DNA from: Rhodospirillaceae bacterium
GTDB taxonomy: Bacteria > Pseudomonadota > Alphaproteobacteria > TMED109
DNA length: 64,000 nt
Reading direction: 5' to 3'
Assembly (NCBI GenBank): GCA_902615805.1
Contig: CACMQH010000001.1
Location: forward strand, 299,788 to 363,787
Shown here: one piece after another, positions 28,433 through 37,667 of the stretch
How the letters are laid out: every line of letters starts with the position of its first letter
Numbering within the stretch: position 1 is the stretch's first letter
Translations under genes and position numbers: made by a program
The notes under the pieces: generated by a model
Seen by the model: only the letters and a program-made list of their open reading frames with translations
Told to the model about the DNA's origin: nothing
The model's database searches: none

Positions 28433-30910
28433 TTGAAGTTTATTTTAGTATTTATTGCATTTTTTTATTTTAGCAAACTTAATGCTCAAGAAGATTTAGG
28501 CACAGTAGATGTTATCGGTACATCTCCTCTGCCTGGTATTTTAATTGATCGCAAAGATGTGCCTCATACTTCTCAAAAAATTACTGAAACTCAAATTCAA
28601 GAGAATCTGACAAAAACTATAACAGACCTAATGAATGAAAACTTTTCTGGCATATCTGTAAAAGATTTACAAAATGGAGCATTTCAAAAAAATGTTGATT
28701 ATAGAGGATTTACAGCCTCTCCTCTATTAGGCGAGTCTCAGGGCATATCGGTATATCTAGACGGAGTTAGAATAAATGAAAGTTTTGGAGATACTGTTCA
28801 ATGGGAACTTGTTCCTGAAAATGCAATAAAGCAAATAGACTTAATGAGTTCAAATCCTGCCTTTGGTCTTAATGCATTAGGAGGATCGCTGGCATTGAGT
28901 ACAAAAAAAGGTCTAGATTATAAAAATAAAGAATTTGTAGATACTATAAATAAATACGGTTCTTTTAATTATACCTCTGAATTAATGGAGTATGGTTATG
29001 GCACAGATACCTTTGGAACATATACTTCCATTGAACTAGAAAGAGACGGAGGATGGAGAGATCATAGTGATGGAGAAATTTCTAGATTTTATACAAATTA
29101 TGGCTTTGAAAAAAATAGCTATGATATAAATTTTTCATTTTTAGGAGGTAATACTGATTTAAATGGTAATGGTGTAACACCTATAGAACTTTTACAAAAA
29201 AATAGAGAGGCAATATTTACATGGCCTGACAAAACCTCTAATAAAATGAGTTTGTTTTATGGTAACTCTAACATTTATACTGCAAATGATGGAATTATCT
29301 CTACAAATTTTTATCACAAAAGACTTTACAGAACTACCTACAACGCAGATGAAATTGATGCTGAAGAGTGTGCAGAAGATAGCGCTGCTGATGCAACAGA
29401 ACTAAAAGCTGATTATAGTTTTGATGATGCTCCTTTATGTGGAGAAGATAATTCAGCAGGTGATTATGGAATTATCTTAGACCAATTTGGTAATGCAATA
29501 GAATCTAATGATAATATTAGAAAGTACGGACTACTAAATAAAACATTTACAACTACCACAACTATGGGTGGCGCTATGCAGTATGATAACTTCTTTAATA
29601 TTTACGACAAAACACATAAGCTGACCTTTGGAACATCCTATGATCAGGCAAAAACATTTTTTAGATCACAAGGATTTTTAGGAACACTGACAAATGAAAG
29701 AACTGTAACTCCCTTATTCAATAGTGACGGTGTACCTATAGAACTAGTAGCTGAACAAGAACATGCTGGAAACGGAAATGACCCCGGTGACAAAGAACGA
29801 GGTGATGTAGGGCCAGCTGAAGTTACAGGAAAATTAAATGTTTATGGTGTTTATGTCAGCGATAACTTTCAATACAATGACAAGCTAATCCTAAATAATG
29901 GGCTCAGAGCAAACTTAGCTTTTGTTGAGTTAATTGATAACTTTATAACTCCAACCTACACAAGAACAGCTTTTATAAATGGAGATCATAGATATTTTAG
30001 AGTCAATCCTAGCTTAGGTTTTGTATATAATTACACTAATGAAATTGCTGTTTTAGCAAACTACAGAGAGGCTAATAGAGCACCTTCTCCAGTAGAATTA
30101 AGCTGTGCAGATCCAGGTGCTCCTTGTAGATTACCCAATGCATTTGTAGCTGATCCTCCTCTAGAGCAGGTAGTAACTAGAGGAGCTGAACTTGGAATTA
30201 GAAATAACTATAATACAGAAAATTATAATATTAATATAAATGCAATAGGACATTTTTCTCAAAATTCTGAAGATATATTGTTTGTTAGTTCAGGGACCGG
30301 CCTTTCTTCAGGCTACTTTAAAAACTTTGGTAAAACTAATAGGCTAGGGTTTGATCTATCTCTAAGAGCTGAAAAAAATAAACAAAAAAAGGGCTTTCAA
30401 ACTTCTACGATAAATTATTCTTTTCTAAAAGCAACATTTCAATCAGCTCACACATTACCAGCTGCAAACCATCCTAATGGATCTAACGATGTAGAAGCAG
30501 GTGATATAATTCCAGGAATGCCTTTACATAAAATTAATGCTAAAACCACTTATGGTTTTAATAATAAGTTTCATATTTCACTAGGGGCTTTGGGTGCAAC
30601 TGGGGTGTATCTTAGAGGAGATGAGTCTAATCAATTAAAAAAGACGAGTCCTTATTTAGTATTTAATTTAGAATCTAAGTATGAATCTACAAAAAACATA
30701 AATATATTTGCAAGGGTTGATAATATATTAAATAGCAAATATGAAACTATGGGAGTTTTAGGAGAAGCGAGTTCTAGTGAAGTAAATGTACCTATCAAAG
30801 AGCTAGGTGATACAGGATCAGGTGATACAGCTGTGGGTGCTTTAGATCCTAACTTTTTATCACCAGGTCAGCCTATATCATTCTTTATAGGCGCTAATAT
30901 AAAGTGGTAG
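28433..30910 (+). CDS. TonB-dependent outer membrane receptor
   Basis: An 825-residue outer-membrane gated porin. The start is TTG at 28433 with Shine-Dalgarno AAGGTG 5 bases upstream, giving a signal peptide ending near KLNA. The plug domain (about 45-165) shows DYRGFTASPLLGESQGISVYLDGVRINESFGD and LNALGGSLAL, followed by a 22-strand-type barrel with a C-terminal FIGANIKW. A CxxxxxxxC pair lies near residue 555 (CADPGAPC). Substrate is unknown; iron or another metal chelate is plausible because tonB and sufE follow in the same operon. Confidence 0.92.
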   Translation: MKFILVFIAFFYFSKLNAQEDLGTVDVIGTSPLPGILIDRKDVPHTSQKITETQIQENLTKTITDLMNENFSGISVKDLQNGAFQKNVDYRGFTASPLLGESQGISVYLDGVRINESFGDTVQWELVPENAIKQIDLMSSNPAFGLNALGGSLALSTKKGLDYKNKEFVDTINKYGSFNYTSELMEYGYGTDTFGTYTSIELERDGGWRDHSDGEISRFYTNYGFEKNSYDINFSFLGGNTDLNGNGVTPIELLQKNREAIFTWPDKTSNKMSLFYGNSNIYTANDGIISTNFYHKRLYRTTYNADEIDAEECAEDSAADATELKADYSFDDAPLCGEDNSAGDYGIILDQFGNAIESNDNIRKYGLLNKTFTTTTTMGGAMQYDNFFNIYDKTHKLTFGTSYDQAKTFFRSQGFLGTLTNERTVTPLFNSDGVPIELVAEQEHAGNGNDPGDKERGDVGPAEVTGKLNVYGVYVSDNFQYNDKLILNNGLRANLAFVELIDNFITPTYTRTAFINGDHRYFRVNPSLGFVYNYTNEIAVLANYREANRAPSPVELSCADPGAPCRLPNAFVADPPLEQVVTRGAELGIRNNYNTENYNININAIGHFSQNSEDILFVSSGTGLSSGYFKNFGKTNRLGFDLSLRAEKNKQKKGFQTSTINYSFLKATFQSAHTLPAANHPNGSNDVEAGDIIPGMPLHKINAKTTYGFNNKFHISLGALGATGVYLRGDESNQLKKTSPYLVFNLESKYESTKNINIFARVDNILNSKYETMGVLGEASSSEVNVPIKELGDTGSGDTAVGALDPNFLSPGQPISFFIGANIKW

Positions 30911-30915
30911 CTTTA

Positions 30916-30966
30916 GAATAATGTTTAGATTTATAATCTTTTTATGATTATAAATCTAAATTATTC
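30916..30966 (+). promoter_or_regulatory. Long hairpin enclosing the tonB start codon
   Basis: The left arm at 30916-30938 pairs with the right arm at 30946-30966. The stem has 15 uninterrupted base pairs (TTTAGATTTATAATC with its complement), then a 2-base bulge, then 6 more pairs. The 7-base loop 30939-30945 contains the first two bases of the tonB ATG. It starts 5 bases after the receptor stop codon. There is no U-tract, so a terminator is unlikely. Control of tonB translation or mRNA processing is inferred. Confidence 0.6.
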
Positions 30967-31690
30967 TTTATCAATCATACTGCATTTTTTAGTAGTATGT
31001 TGCCTGATTTTTATATTTAAAATAGAAAAACGTACAAATATACATAATGATGTAATAAATATTAATTTAAAAACTCTAGAGACTTTTAAAACAAAAGACA
31101 TTGCTAAAGAAAAAAACTTTATAGATATAAAAAAAGATAAAGAAAGAAAAAAGGAAGTAAATAAAAATACAGAAACCATTACTGAAATTAAAACACCTAA
31201 AAAAGAAATTAAAAAAATTGATATAAATAAAAATATTTATAAATTTGAAGAACAAAAAGAGGAAAAAAAAAAGACCGAAAATAAAGATAATGTAAAAAAA
31301 AATCTAGAAAATACTGTGCCTGAAATTATTTCTCAGCAGCAAAACACTAAAAAAAAAAATAATGCTACTACTGCAAAAATTACAAATGAAGACAGAGAAA
31401 TTTTTAACAACTATACTAATGAGCTTAAAGCTTTAATTCAAAAAAAAGCTACTGAAAATTATCCACGAATATCATTAAGAAAAAGAGAAGAAGGGATAGT
31501 GGAATTAAAATTTTCTATAGATATGAATGGAAATATAGTAAATGTCAATACAGGAAAAAAAACAAACGCTCCTGAGAGATTAATAAATGCTTCAATAAAT
31601 ACATTAGAGCTCATATCACCTTATAAAAAAAACTCTATTTTAAAAAAAAATAATACTTTTTCTATTATTATCGTATATAAGTTAGAATAA
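30944..31690 (+). CDS. tonB: TonB energy transducer
   Basis: A 248-residue periplasm-spanning protein that transmits proton motive force to outer membrane receptors. It has one N-terminal membrane helix (SIILHFLVVCCLIFIF), then a long Lys/Glu/Asn-rich charged stretch (about 45-150) in place of the usual proline-rich linker. The C-terminal domain is TonB type, with YPRISLRKREEGIVELKFSID near 170-190. It lies 33 bases after the receptor, and its start codon sits in a hairpin loop. ExbB/ExbD are not in the window. Confidence 0.85.
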   Translation: MIINLNYSLSIILHFLVVCCLIFIFKIEKRTNIHNDVININLKTLETFKTKDIAKEKNFIDIKKDKERKKEVNKNTETITEIKTPKKEIKKIDINKNIYKFEEQKEEKKKTENKDNVKKNLENTVPEIISQQQNTKKKNNATTAKITNEDREIFNNYTNELKALIQKKATENYPRISLRKREEGIVELKFSIDMNGNIVNVNTGKKTNAPERLINASINTLELISPYKKNSILKKNNTFSIIIVYKLE

Positions 31691-31694
31691 AAAT

Positions 31695-32105
31695 ATGATA
31701 AATGTATTAAAAAAACACGCTGACAATTTAAAAACTATTCTTGAATTAGAAGGTGAAGAGGGACAATTCGAATATCTTATTGATATAGGAAAAAAAAAAG
31801 GATCATTAGAACCAAAAGAGAAGATTGATAAAAATAAAATGTCAGGATGCTTAGCACAGGTCTGGATAAAGTTTGATATCAAAAATGGCAAAAACTATTT
31901 TGATGGTGACAGTGACGCACTTATTGTTAAAGGGTTAGTTAAGATAATTACAGAAGCTTTATCGGGATTGACTAATAATGAAATAAAAGAATTAAAACAT
32001 GATATTGTAAATAAATTAGGTTTAGGTCCTAGTTTATCTGCTAGAAGGCAAGTTGGTATGATGTCTATGGTAGATCATATAAAGATCATAACGGGAGCCA
32101 AATAA
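31695..32105 (+). CDS. sufE: Sulfur acceptor protein SufE
   Basis: A 136-residue partner of SufS that receives persulfide on C52 (KMSGCLAQVWI) and passes it to SufBCD. KGLVKIITEALSG and LGLGPSLSARRQVGMMSM are family blocks. It lies 4 bases after tonB, not in the suf operon at 10-16 kb, which lacks this function. Being cotranscribed with a receptor and tonB suggests shared iron-responsive control. Confidence 0.95.
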   Translation: MINVLKKHADNLKTILELEGEEGQFEYLIDIGKKKGSLEPKEKIDKNKMSGCLAQVWIKFDIKNGKNYFDGDSDALIVKGLVKIITEALSGLTNNEIKELKHDIVNKLGLGPSLSARRQVGMMSMVDHIKIITGAK

Positions 32106-32411
32106 ATCTTAATTAAAAAACTTCATAATATTTTCAAAACTAATAGCCTCAAGCAGCTAATAATTGTTTTTATAGTTTTTGGCATAAGTGGTACTGTATC
32201 AGTTTTTATATCTAACCCTATATTAAATTATTTGAACTATGATGAATATATTAAAAGTTCTTTTGTAAAGTTTGTATTAAACATCTTAATAATCTTCCCA
32301 GTCTATCAGATTATTTTGATTTTTGTTGGTACCTTATTTGGTCAATTTAATTACTTTTGGGCCTTTCAAAAAAAATTTTTTTCTAAATTTTTTAAGAAAA
32401 AAGTTGAGTAA
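32106..32411 (+). CDS. DUF6787-like small membrane protein with AUC start
   Basis: A 101-residue protein with two membrane segments and the family-like ending FGQFNYFWAFQKKFFSKFF. The frame begins immediately after the sufE TAA, in the same frame, and contains no ATG, GTG or TTG near the N-terminus. The first codon is ATC, placed 8 bases after a GGGAG Shine-Dalgarno at 32093-32097 inside sufE. An ATT at 32112 is the other option, and readthrough of the sufE stop is a third. Full family length argues against a pseudogene. The family name is from memory of its motif and the function is unknown. Confidence 0.72.
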   Translation: MLIKKLHNIFKTNSLKQLIIVFIVFGISGTVSVFISNPILNYLNYDEYIKSSFVKFVLNILIIFPVYQIILIFVGTLFGQFNYFWAFQKKFFSKFFKKKVE

Positions 32412-32436
32412 TTTTAAGGTTTGTTCTAATTTAAAA

Positions 32437-32600
32437 TAGTATTTGGTGTTTTGTTAATTCAAAAGTAAAAGGGAATTAGGTTAAAATCCTAAGCTGTCTC
32501 CGCAACTGTACAAGTTTAGTTAACTATTAGGCCACTGCTTTGTCGGGAAGGAAAGTTAACGTAAATACTTTAAGCCAGGAAACCTGCCAAGTATAGTCTG
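32437..32600 (+). ncRNA. Cobalamin riboswitch
   Basis: The 5' region of the BtuB-like gene carries the conserved aptamer parts in order. These are AAAAGGGAAT near 32466, AGCTGTCTCCGCAACTGTA at 32492-32510, GGCCACTG near 32531, GGGAAGG near 32545, and the B12 box AGCCAGGAAACCTGCC at 32573-32588. P1 can form between TATTTGG near 32439 and CCAAGTA near 32588. No U-tract terminator follows, so control of translation at the Shine-Dalgarno before 32682 is more likely. Confidence 0.95.
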
Positions 32601-32681
32601 TAGCTTAACGTCGGAGGGTGCGTTTAAAGCGCGATTATTTCGTACATGGACATTTTTTTAAATTAACCGAAAGGATGTGCT

Positions 32682-34508
32682 ATGCATTTTTATTTTTTAA
32701 TTTTATTTTGTTTTCTTCAATATCAGCTTTCAATTTCGGCTGATGATCTGGGACAAGTTGTTATTTCACCGAACAAATCTTTATATCAACTCGATAAATC
32801 GGGAGCATCAGTCTTGTTAATAGAAAAAAAAGAAATTGAAGGATCGACAGCTACTACAATTAGTGGCCTACTTCAAGAATATGGAGGTTTTTCAACAGCA
32901 ACAAAGGGCAGTAAAGGAACAGATAGCAGTTATTTTAATAGAGGTTTGGCAAGAAAATATTTAAAAGTATTGGTAGATGGAATGGATTTATCTGATATAA
33001 CATCCACACAAGAAGAGCCAACATATATAGATAACATTAGTAGAAATAATATTGAAAATATTGAAATATTAAATGGATCACAAGGAACAATGTATGGAGG
33101 AGATGCTATTGGTGGAGTAATATCTATGAACTCTTCTAAAGCTACAAAGATAGGGCTAACCCAAGAAAACGTTTTAGAAGGTGGTTCTTATGGAACTATT
33201 AATAACTCACATTCATTAAAATTTCTAAATAATAGAGTTAACCTTTCATTAAATATTGATTCTGAGAGATCAACAGGATATAGCTCATTTATCGATAATG
33301 GACTAAGTCATTTTGAAAAAGATGGATATTACATATATGGAGGTAGCCTATTGTCCAGTTTCAAAGTAAATGAAAATTTAAAACTAAATGTTAATGCAAG
33401 ATCTTATTATCAACATAATGAATACGACGATAGTTTTTCATATCCTGGAGATAGTATATACCATTATAGATATGATAAAGCCAAAGCATTGTTAGTGAGT
33501 ATTATATATTCAGAAGCTAATTTTAATCACAAATTAACGTTCCAACCTACTTATACAAATAGAATAAATGTAAGTAACTATGGAAGGTACGAGTATGACG
33601 GAAGAAAAAATAAATTAGAATATTTATTGTCAACTAACTTATGGGGGCTTAATACTTTATTTGGAATAGACTACCTTAAAAAAAGCGCTGATATGACTGG
33701 CAAACTCGCTGATCAAGAAATACATTCATTTTTTTCTGAACTACAATTAAAACCTACCCCTAATACAAATTTAGATATTTCTGGTAGAAGAGAATATGAC
33801 AACAACTATGGAGAATTTGACACTGGTAGACTTCAAATAAACCATAATTTAAATTATTCAATTATATTAAGAGCGAGTGTAGGAACTGGATACAGAACCC
33901 CTACACCTTATGAATTGTACAGTTCATATGGAAATACTAATTTAAAACCAGAGACCTCTCTGACTTATGACTTAGGAGGTGAATTAAATTTTTTTAAAAA
34001 TTCATCAAATTTATACCTGAGCGTTTTTGAAACTAAGGTAGAAGATATTATTACCTATGCTTCATCAAAATATAGACAGACTTCGTCAAATTTAAAATCT
34101 AATGGTTTAGAGTTAAGATTGAAAAGTAAAATATCTAATAAGGTTTCTACTGGACTGAAATTTACTAAAACTAATGCAAAAGAAAATGATGGTGACAATA
34201 TTGTATTGGTTCCTAAAGATAAAGTTTTATTCTTTTTAAATTTAACCCCCCTAAAGAAAATAAGTGTTAACACTTCTTTTCAGTACCAAAATAAATCTAA
34301 AGATACTAAATATAATGAATTACCTACTTACAAATCTTTAAACTTATATTCAAGTTATAAATTTGAAAATAATGCTAAAGCATTTTTTAAAATTGAAAAT
34401 CTACTAGATAGAAAAAATATAGTAAATAGAGGTGGAGGAACATCTGAAAACCTAGGCTACAAAAGTCCGGATATGTCAATTTATTTGGGTATAAAATTTA
34501 CAAATTAA
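32682..34508 (+). CDS. btuB: BtuB-like TonB-dependent cobalamin receptor
   Basis: A 608-residue outer membrane receptor directly downstream of a cobalamin riboswitch, which is strong evidence for vitamin B12 uptake. A signal peptide ends near SISA. The plug shows YFNRGLARKYLKVLVDGMDLSD and GSQGTMYGGDAIGGVISM at about 88-150. The barrel ends in YLGIKFTN, and its length matches BtuB (about 600). The cognate inner-membrane BtuCDF genes are not in the window. Confidence 0.92.
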   Translation: MHFYFLILFCFLQYQLSISADDLGQVVISPNKSLYQLDKSGASVLLIEKKEIEGSTATTISGLLQEYGGFSTATKGSKGTDSSYFNRGLARKYLKVLVDGMDLSDITSTQEEPTYIDNISRNNIENIEILNGSQGTMYGGDAIGGVISMNSSKATKIGLTQENVLEGGSYGTINNSHSLKFLNNRVNLSLNIDSERSTGYSSFIDNGLSHFEKDGYYIYGGSLLSSFKVNENLKLNVNARSYYQHNEYDDSFSYPGDSIYHYRYDKAKALLVSIIYSEANFNHKLTFQPTYTNRINVSNYGRYEYDGRKNKLEYLLSTNLWGLNTLFGIDYLKKSADMTGKLADQEIHSFFSELQLKPTPNTNLDISGRREYDNNYGEFDTGRLQINHNLNYSIILRASVGTGYRTPTPYELYSSYGNTNLKPETSLTYDLGGELNFFKNSSNLYLSVFETKVEDIITYASSKYRQTSSNLKSNGLELRLKSKISNKVSTGLKFTKTNAKENDGDNIVLVPKDKVLFFLNLTPLKKISVNTSFQYQNKSKDTKYNELPTYKSLNLYSSYKFENNAKAFFKIENLLDRKNIVNRGGGTSENLGYKSPDMSIYLGIKFTN

Positions 34509-34544
34509 CGTGAAATTAAATTAGATATACTGTATAATAAATAA

Positions 34545-35054
34545 ATGAACAATATTTCATTAAAAAAATTCATCTTAATTAGTTTCCTTTCAATCATTAT
34601 TAGCAGACTACTGCCTCATCCACCTAATTTTACTTCCACAATTACTGTCGCTTTTTATCTACCTGCTCTTTTTGGCACTAAATTTATAATAGTTGCACTT
34701 AGTGCATTTATTGTAAGCGACTTAATTATAGGTATACATAGTTTAGTTTTCTTTACATGGGGTAGTTTATTTTTAATAGCATATTTTGCAAAATACTTTC
34801 AAAAATTCTATTTTAGAATATTGGGGGTTTCATTAAGTTGCATTATTTTTTTTCTAGTTTCAAACTTTGGTGTTTGGACTTTAAGCGATCTGTATGTAAA
34901 AAACTTAGAAGGGCTAATCTTATGTTACACTATGGCTATTCCATTTTTACAAAGTAGTTTAATAGGTACTATAATTTTCTCTGTTCTTATAGAATCTTTA
35001 TTATGTTTAAATAATACAAAAAGTTTTATAAGAAAAATTAATACTATTAATTAG
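34545..35054 (+). CDS. DUF6580-like membrane protein, candidate cobalamin transporter
   Basis: A 169-residue protein with five to six hydrophobic segments. LPHPPNFTSTITVAFYLPALFG, SDLIIGIH, NFGVWTLSDLYVKNLEGLILCYTMAIPF and the overall plan match DUF6580, which resembles ECF transporter S components. It lies 36 bases after the BtuB-like gene. A TATAAT at 34533-34538 six bases before the ATG could also give a separate leaderless transcript. A role in passing B12 across the inner membrane is inference from context. Confidence 0.72.
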   Translation: MNNISLKKFILISFLSIIISRLLPHPPNFTSTITVAFYLPALFGTKFIIVALSAFIVSDLIIGIHSLVFFTWGSLFLIAYFAKYFQKFYFRILGVSLSCIIFFLVSNFGVWTLSDLYVKNLEGLILCYTMAIPFLQSSLIGTIIFSVLIESLLCLNNTKSFIRKINTIN

Positions 35055-36525
35055 TTTTTCCACTTGAAGCCCAATCAGGTATGCTTGTTATTTGCAATCC
35101 AAATAAAAGATTTAATATAATAATGCTTAATATTGAGACCACTAGAGCAGATATAATATTTAAACCTATACCTGCCTTTATCATATCTTTAATATCTAAT
35201 TGACCACTTCCAAAAATTACAGCATTTGGAGGAGTTGCTATAGGTAACATAAATGCACAGCTTGCTGCTATAGTAGTTGGAATGACAAAAAATAATGGAT
35301 TTATTTTTAAGCCTATAGCAAAAATTATTAATATAGGAGTAAAAGTTGCTACTGTAGCAGTATTTGAGTTAAGTTCAGTTAAAAAAATTATTAATAAAAC
35401 CGCGATGAGTATCAAAACATAAATATCAATATGGTACAAATAACTTGAAAATGAACCTATCCAATTTGCTAACCCTGAAGACTTAAAAGCATTAGATAAG
35501 GCTATGCCTCCTCCTACCAAAAATAATACACCCCAAGGAATCTTTCTAGCTGATTCCCAATTGCATGCTCTCTTATTTTTTCCAGTAGGTATTATAAAAA
35601 GCATTATTGCTCCAAAAATACTAATAGAAGTATCATTAAGGTTTAAATCAAATAAATTATTCAATGCTTTTCTAAATATCCATAAACTAGCTGTAAGAAA
35701 AAATATAATTGCTACTACCTTCTCAGTAGTACTTGCTCTTCCAATTTTTTCATTAAGATCAGTTAATACTTTCTCAAGTGCAGATGATTTTTTAGAAGAG
35801 ACTTTAAATATTATTTTATTCAAAAAATACCAAACTATAGGTAATAACACTAAAACTATTGGAAAACCTATGATAAACCAATCTATAAAACCTATACTAT
35901 AATTGTAAGTATCACTTAATATACTCGCCAACATTATATTTGTGGGAGTACCTATAAGAGTTGCTGTTCCACCAATTGAAGCAGAGTAGGCAATTGCCAA
36001 CAACAATGGTATCGCAAATTCATTTTTATTTATAATATTATTTTTTGAAAAAATGGTAATCACAGACATTGCTATAGGTAACATCATAACAGTAGAGGCT
36101 GTATTACTTACCCACATACTTAACATAGCCGTTGTAAACATAAATCCCGCAATAATTTTACTTGGGCTTGTACCAGACAGTCCTAAAATTTTTAAGGCTA
36201 TTCTTTTATGTAATCCACTGCTCTCCATAGCAGAGGCTATGATAAAACCTCCCAAAAATAATAAAACTAATGGGTGAGCATAAGACACTGAAACTGTTTT
36301 GATACTAAATGTTTTTAAAAGTGGAAATAAAACTAATGGCACTAATCCAGTAATATAGATGGGAACAGCTTCTGCAACCCACCAAATAGTCATTAATACA
36401 GCAACTCCAGCAGTTAACCAAGCAGTTCTATTTAATCCTTCTGGTGGTTCTGTAAAAATAAAGCTTAATAATATTAAAAAACCAGTAATGATGCCATATA
36501 AAGATATTTTATTTTTTTCTAACAA
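35047..36525 (-). CDS. DASS-family sodium/anion symporter
   Basis: A 492-residue SLC13-type inner membrane carrier with about eleven helices. The N-terminal block TAWLTAGVAVLMTIWWVAEAVP and the two SNT-type motifs are present: VSNTASTVMMLPIAMS near 143 and LNSNTATVATFTPI near 395. Members carry dicarboxylates, citrate or sulfate. It lies 19 bases after the TRAP binding protein gene and overlaps the DUF6580 gene tail to tail by 8 bases. Substrate not determined. Confidence 0.9.
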   Translation of the reverse strand: MLEKNKISLYGIITGFLILLSFIFTEPPEGLNRTAWLTAGVAVLMTIWWVAEAVPIYITGLVPLVLFPLLKTFSIKTVSVSYAHPLVLLFLGGFIIASAMESSGLHKRIALKILGLSGTSPSKIIAGFMFTTAMLSMWVSNTASTVMMLPIAMSVITIFSKNNIINKNEFAIPLLLAIAYSASIGGTATLIGTPTNIMLASILSDTYNYSIGFIDWFIIGFPIVLVLLPIVWYFLNKIIFKVSSKKSSALEKVLTDLNEKIGRASTTEKVVAIIFFLTASLWIFRKALNNLFDLNLNDTSISIFGAIMLFIIPTGKNKRACNWESARKIPWGVLFLVGGGIALSNAFKSSGLANWIGSFSSYLYHIDIYVLILIAVLLIIFLTELNSNTATVATFTPILIIFAIGLKINPLFFVIPTTIAASCAFMLPIATPPNAVIFGSGQLDIKDMIKAGIGLNIISALVVSILSIIILNLLFGLQITSIPDWASSGKTN

Positions 36526-36544
36526 TTAATGTTCAAAAAAAAAA

Positions 36545-37624
36545 TTACTTGAGGTAACCCAAAGTCTTCCATGTTTCTATATTTTTCCTAAATGTGCTTA
36601 ATGACTCCCAAGATCTTTTAAAATCTTCATCTCTGGCACTTTCTTCTTCTACCACTTCTAGCCAAGCTTGTTCTAAAGTAGCCAGAATTTCTTGACTCCA
36701 TTGATGAATTTTAACTCCTTTGCTCTCTAAAGTTTTAAGTGCCTCTACTTGAATAGCTTCTCCTTCAGCTATACCATTTCTAATGTTATCACCACATGCT
36801 GACTCGATCTGCGCTTTTTGTGTATCAGATAATTTGTTCCACTTATCCATATTTACCATTAGTTCAAATAATGTCGATTGTTGATGCCAACCAGGAAAAT
36901 AATAATGCTTTGCAACCTGATAAAATCCTAAATCTAAATCTACAGCTGGCATAGAAAATTCAGTAGCATCAATAGTACCTAATTCTAAAGCAGGAAAAAT
37001 ATCTCCTCCAGCTATTAATTGAGTAGAGACTCCTATTTTTTCCATAACTTTAGCACCTAAACCAAAAAATCTCATTTTCATTCCCTTTAGATCTTCAACA
37101 GACTTTATTTCTTTGCGAAACCATCCAGAAGCTTCTGGAGGAACAACACCACAGATTATACCTTTGATATTGTGTTTAGCATAAATTTCTTCAAATAATT
37201 CTTTACCTCCTCCATAATAAATCCAAGATATATATTCTTGCGCAGAAGGACCGAATGGAACAGCCGCAAAAAGAGGTAATGCTGGAACTTTTCCTGCCCA
37301 GTATCCAGGCGTAGACCAACCGGCATCAATAGAACCCGAAGATACAGCATCGAAAATCTCTAATGCTGGAACTAATGCACCTGGATCAAAAAATTTTACC
37401 TTAATGTTTCCTCCTGATATTACTTCTATTTGCTCTGAAAACCTAACTCCTGATGATCCTAATTGTGTTAAATTTCCTGCAAAAGTACTTGCCATTTTCC
37501 ATCTAACTTTTTTTCCATTGTTATCTTCACCTGAAGGTTTAGAAGAACTTTCATTATTGGAACATGAAGTTAGAATTAAACTTAAAATAGAAACAATTAC
37601 TATAAAATTTCTTGAAATTAACAT
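36545..37624 (-). CDS. TRAP transporter substrate-binding lipoprotein (DctP/TakP-like)
   Basis: A 359-residue solute-binding protein with a lipobox LILTSC (C21), so probably anchored rather than free. The DctP fold is clear: GWSTPGYWAG near 95, the ligand-clamp region MRFFGLGAKVMEKIG near 185, and ALELGTIDATEFSMP near 213. YYFPGWHQQ and the helix before it resemble 2-oxoacid-binding TakP proteins. No DctQ or DctM gene is present. Instead a DASS permease follows 19 bases later. The start has a good AAGGGAG Shine-Dalgarno. Confidence 0.92.
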   Translation of the reverse strand: MLISRNFIVIVSILSLILTSCSNNESSSKPSGEDNNGKKVRWKMASTFAGNLTQLGSSGVRFSEQIEVISGGNIKVKFFDPGALVPALEIFDAVSSGSIDAGWSTPGYWAGKVPALPLFAAVPFGPSAQEYISWIYYGGGKELFEEIYAKHNIKGIICGVVPPEASGWFRKEIKSVEDLKGMKMRFFGLGAKVMEKIGVSTQLIAGGDIFPALELGTIDATEFSMPAVDLDLGFYQVAKHYYFPGWHQQSTLFELMVNMDKWNKLSDTQKAQIESACGDNIRNGIAEGEAIQVEALKTLESKGVKIHQWSQEILATLEQAWLEVVEEESARDEDFKRSWESLSTFRKNIETWKTLGYLK

Positions 37625-37667
37625 TATAAACTCCCTTAAAAATATATATCAATATATATATATTATC

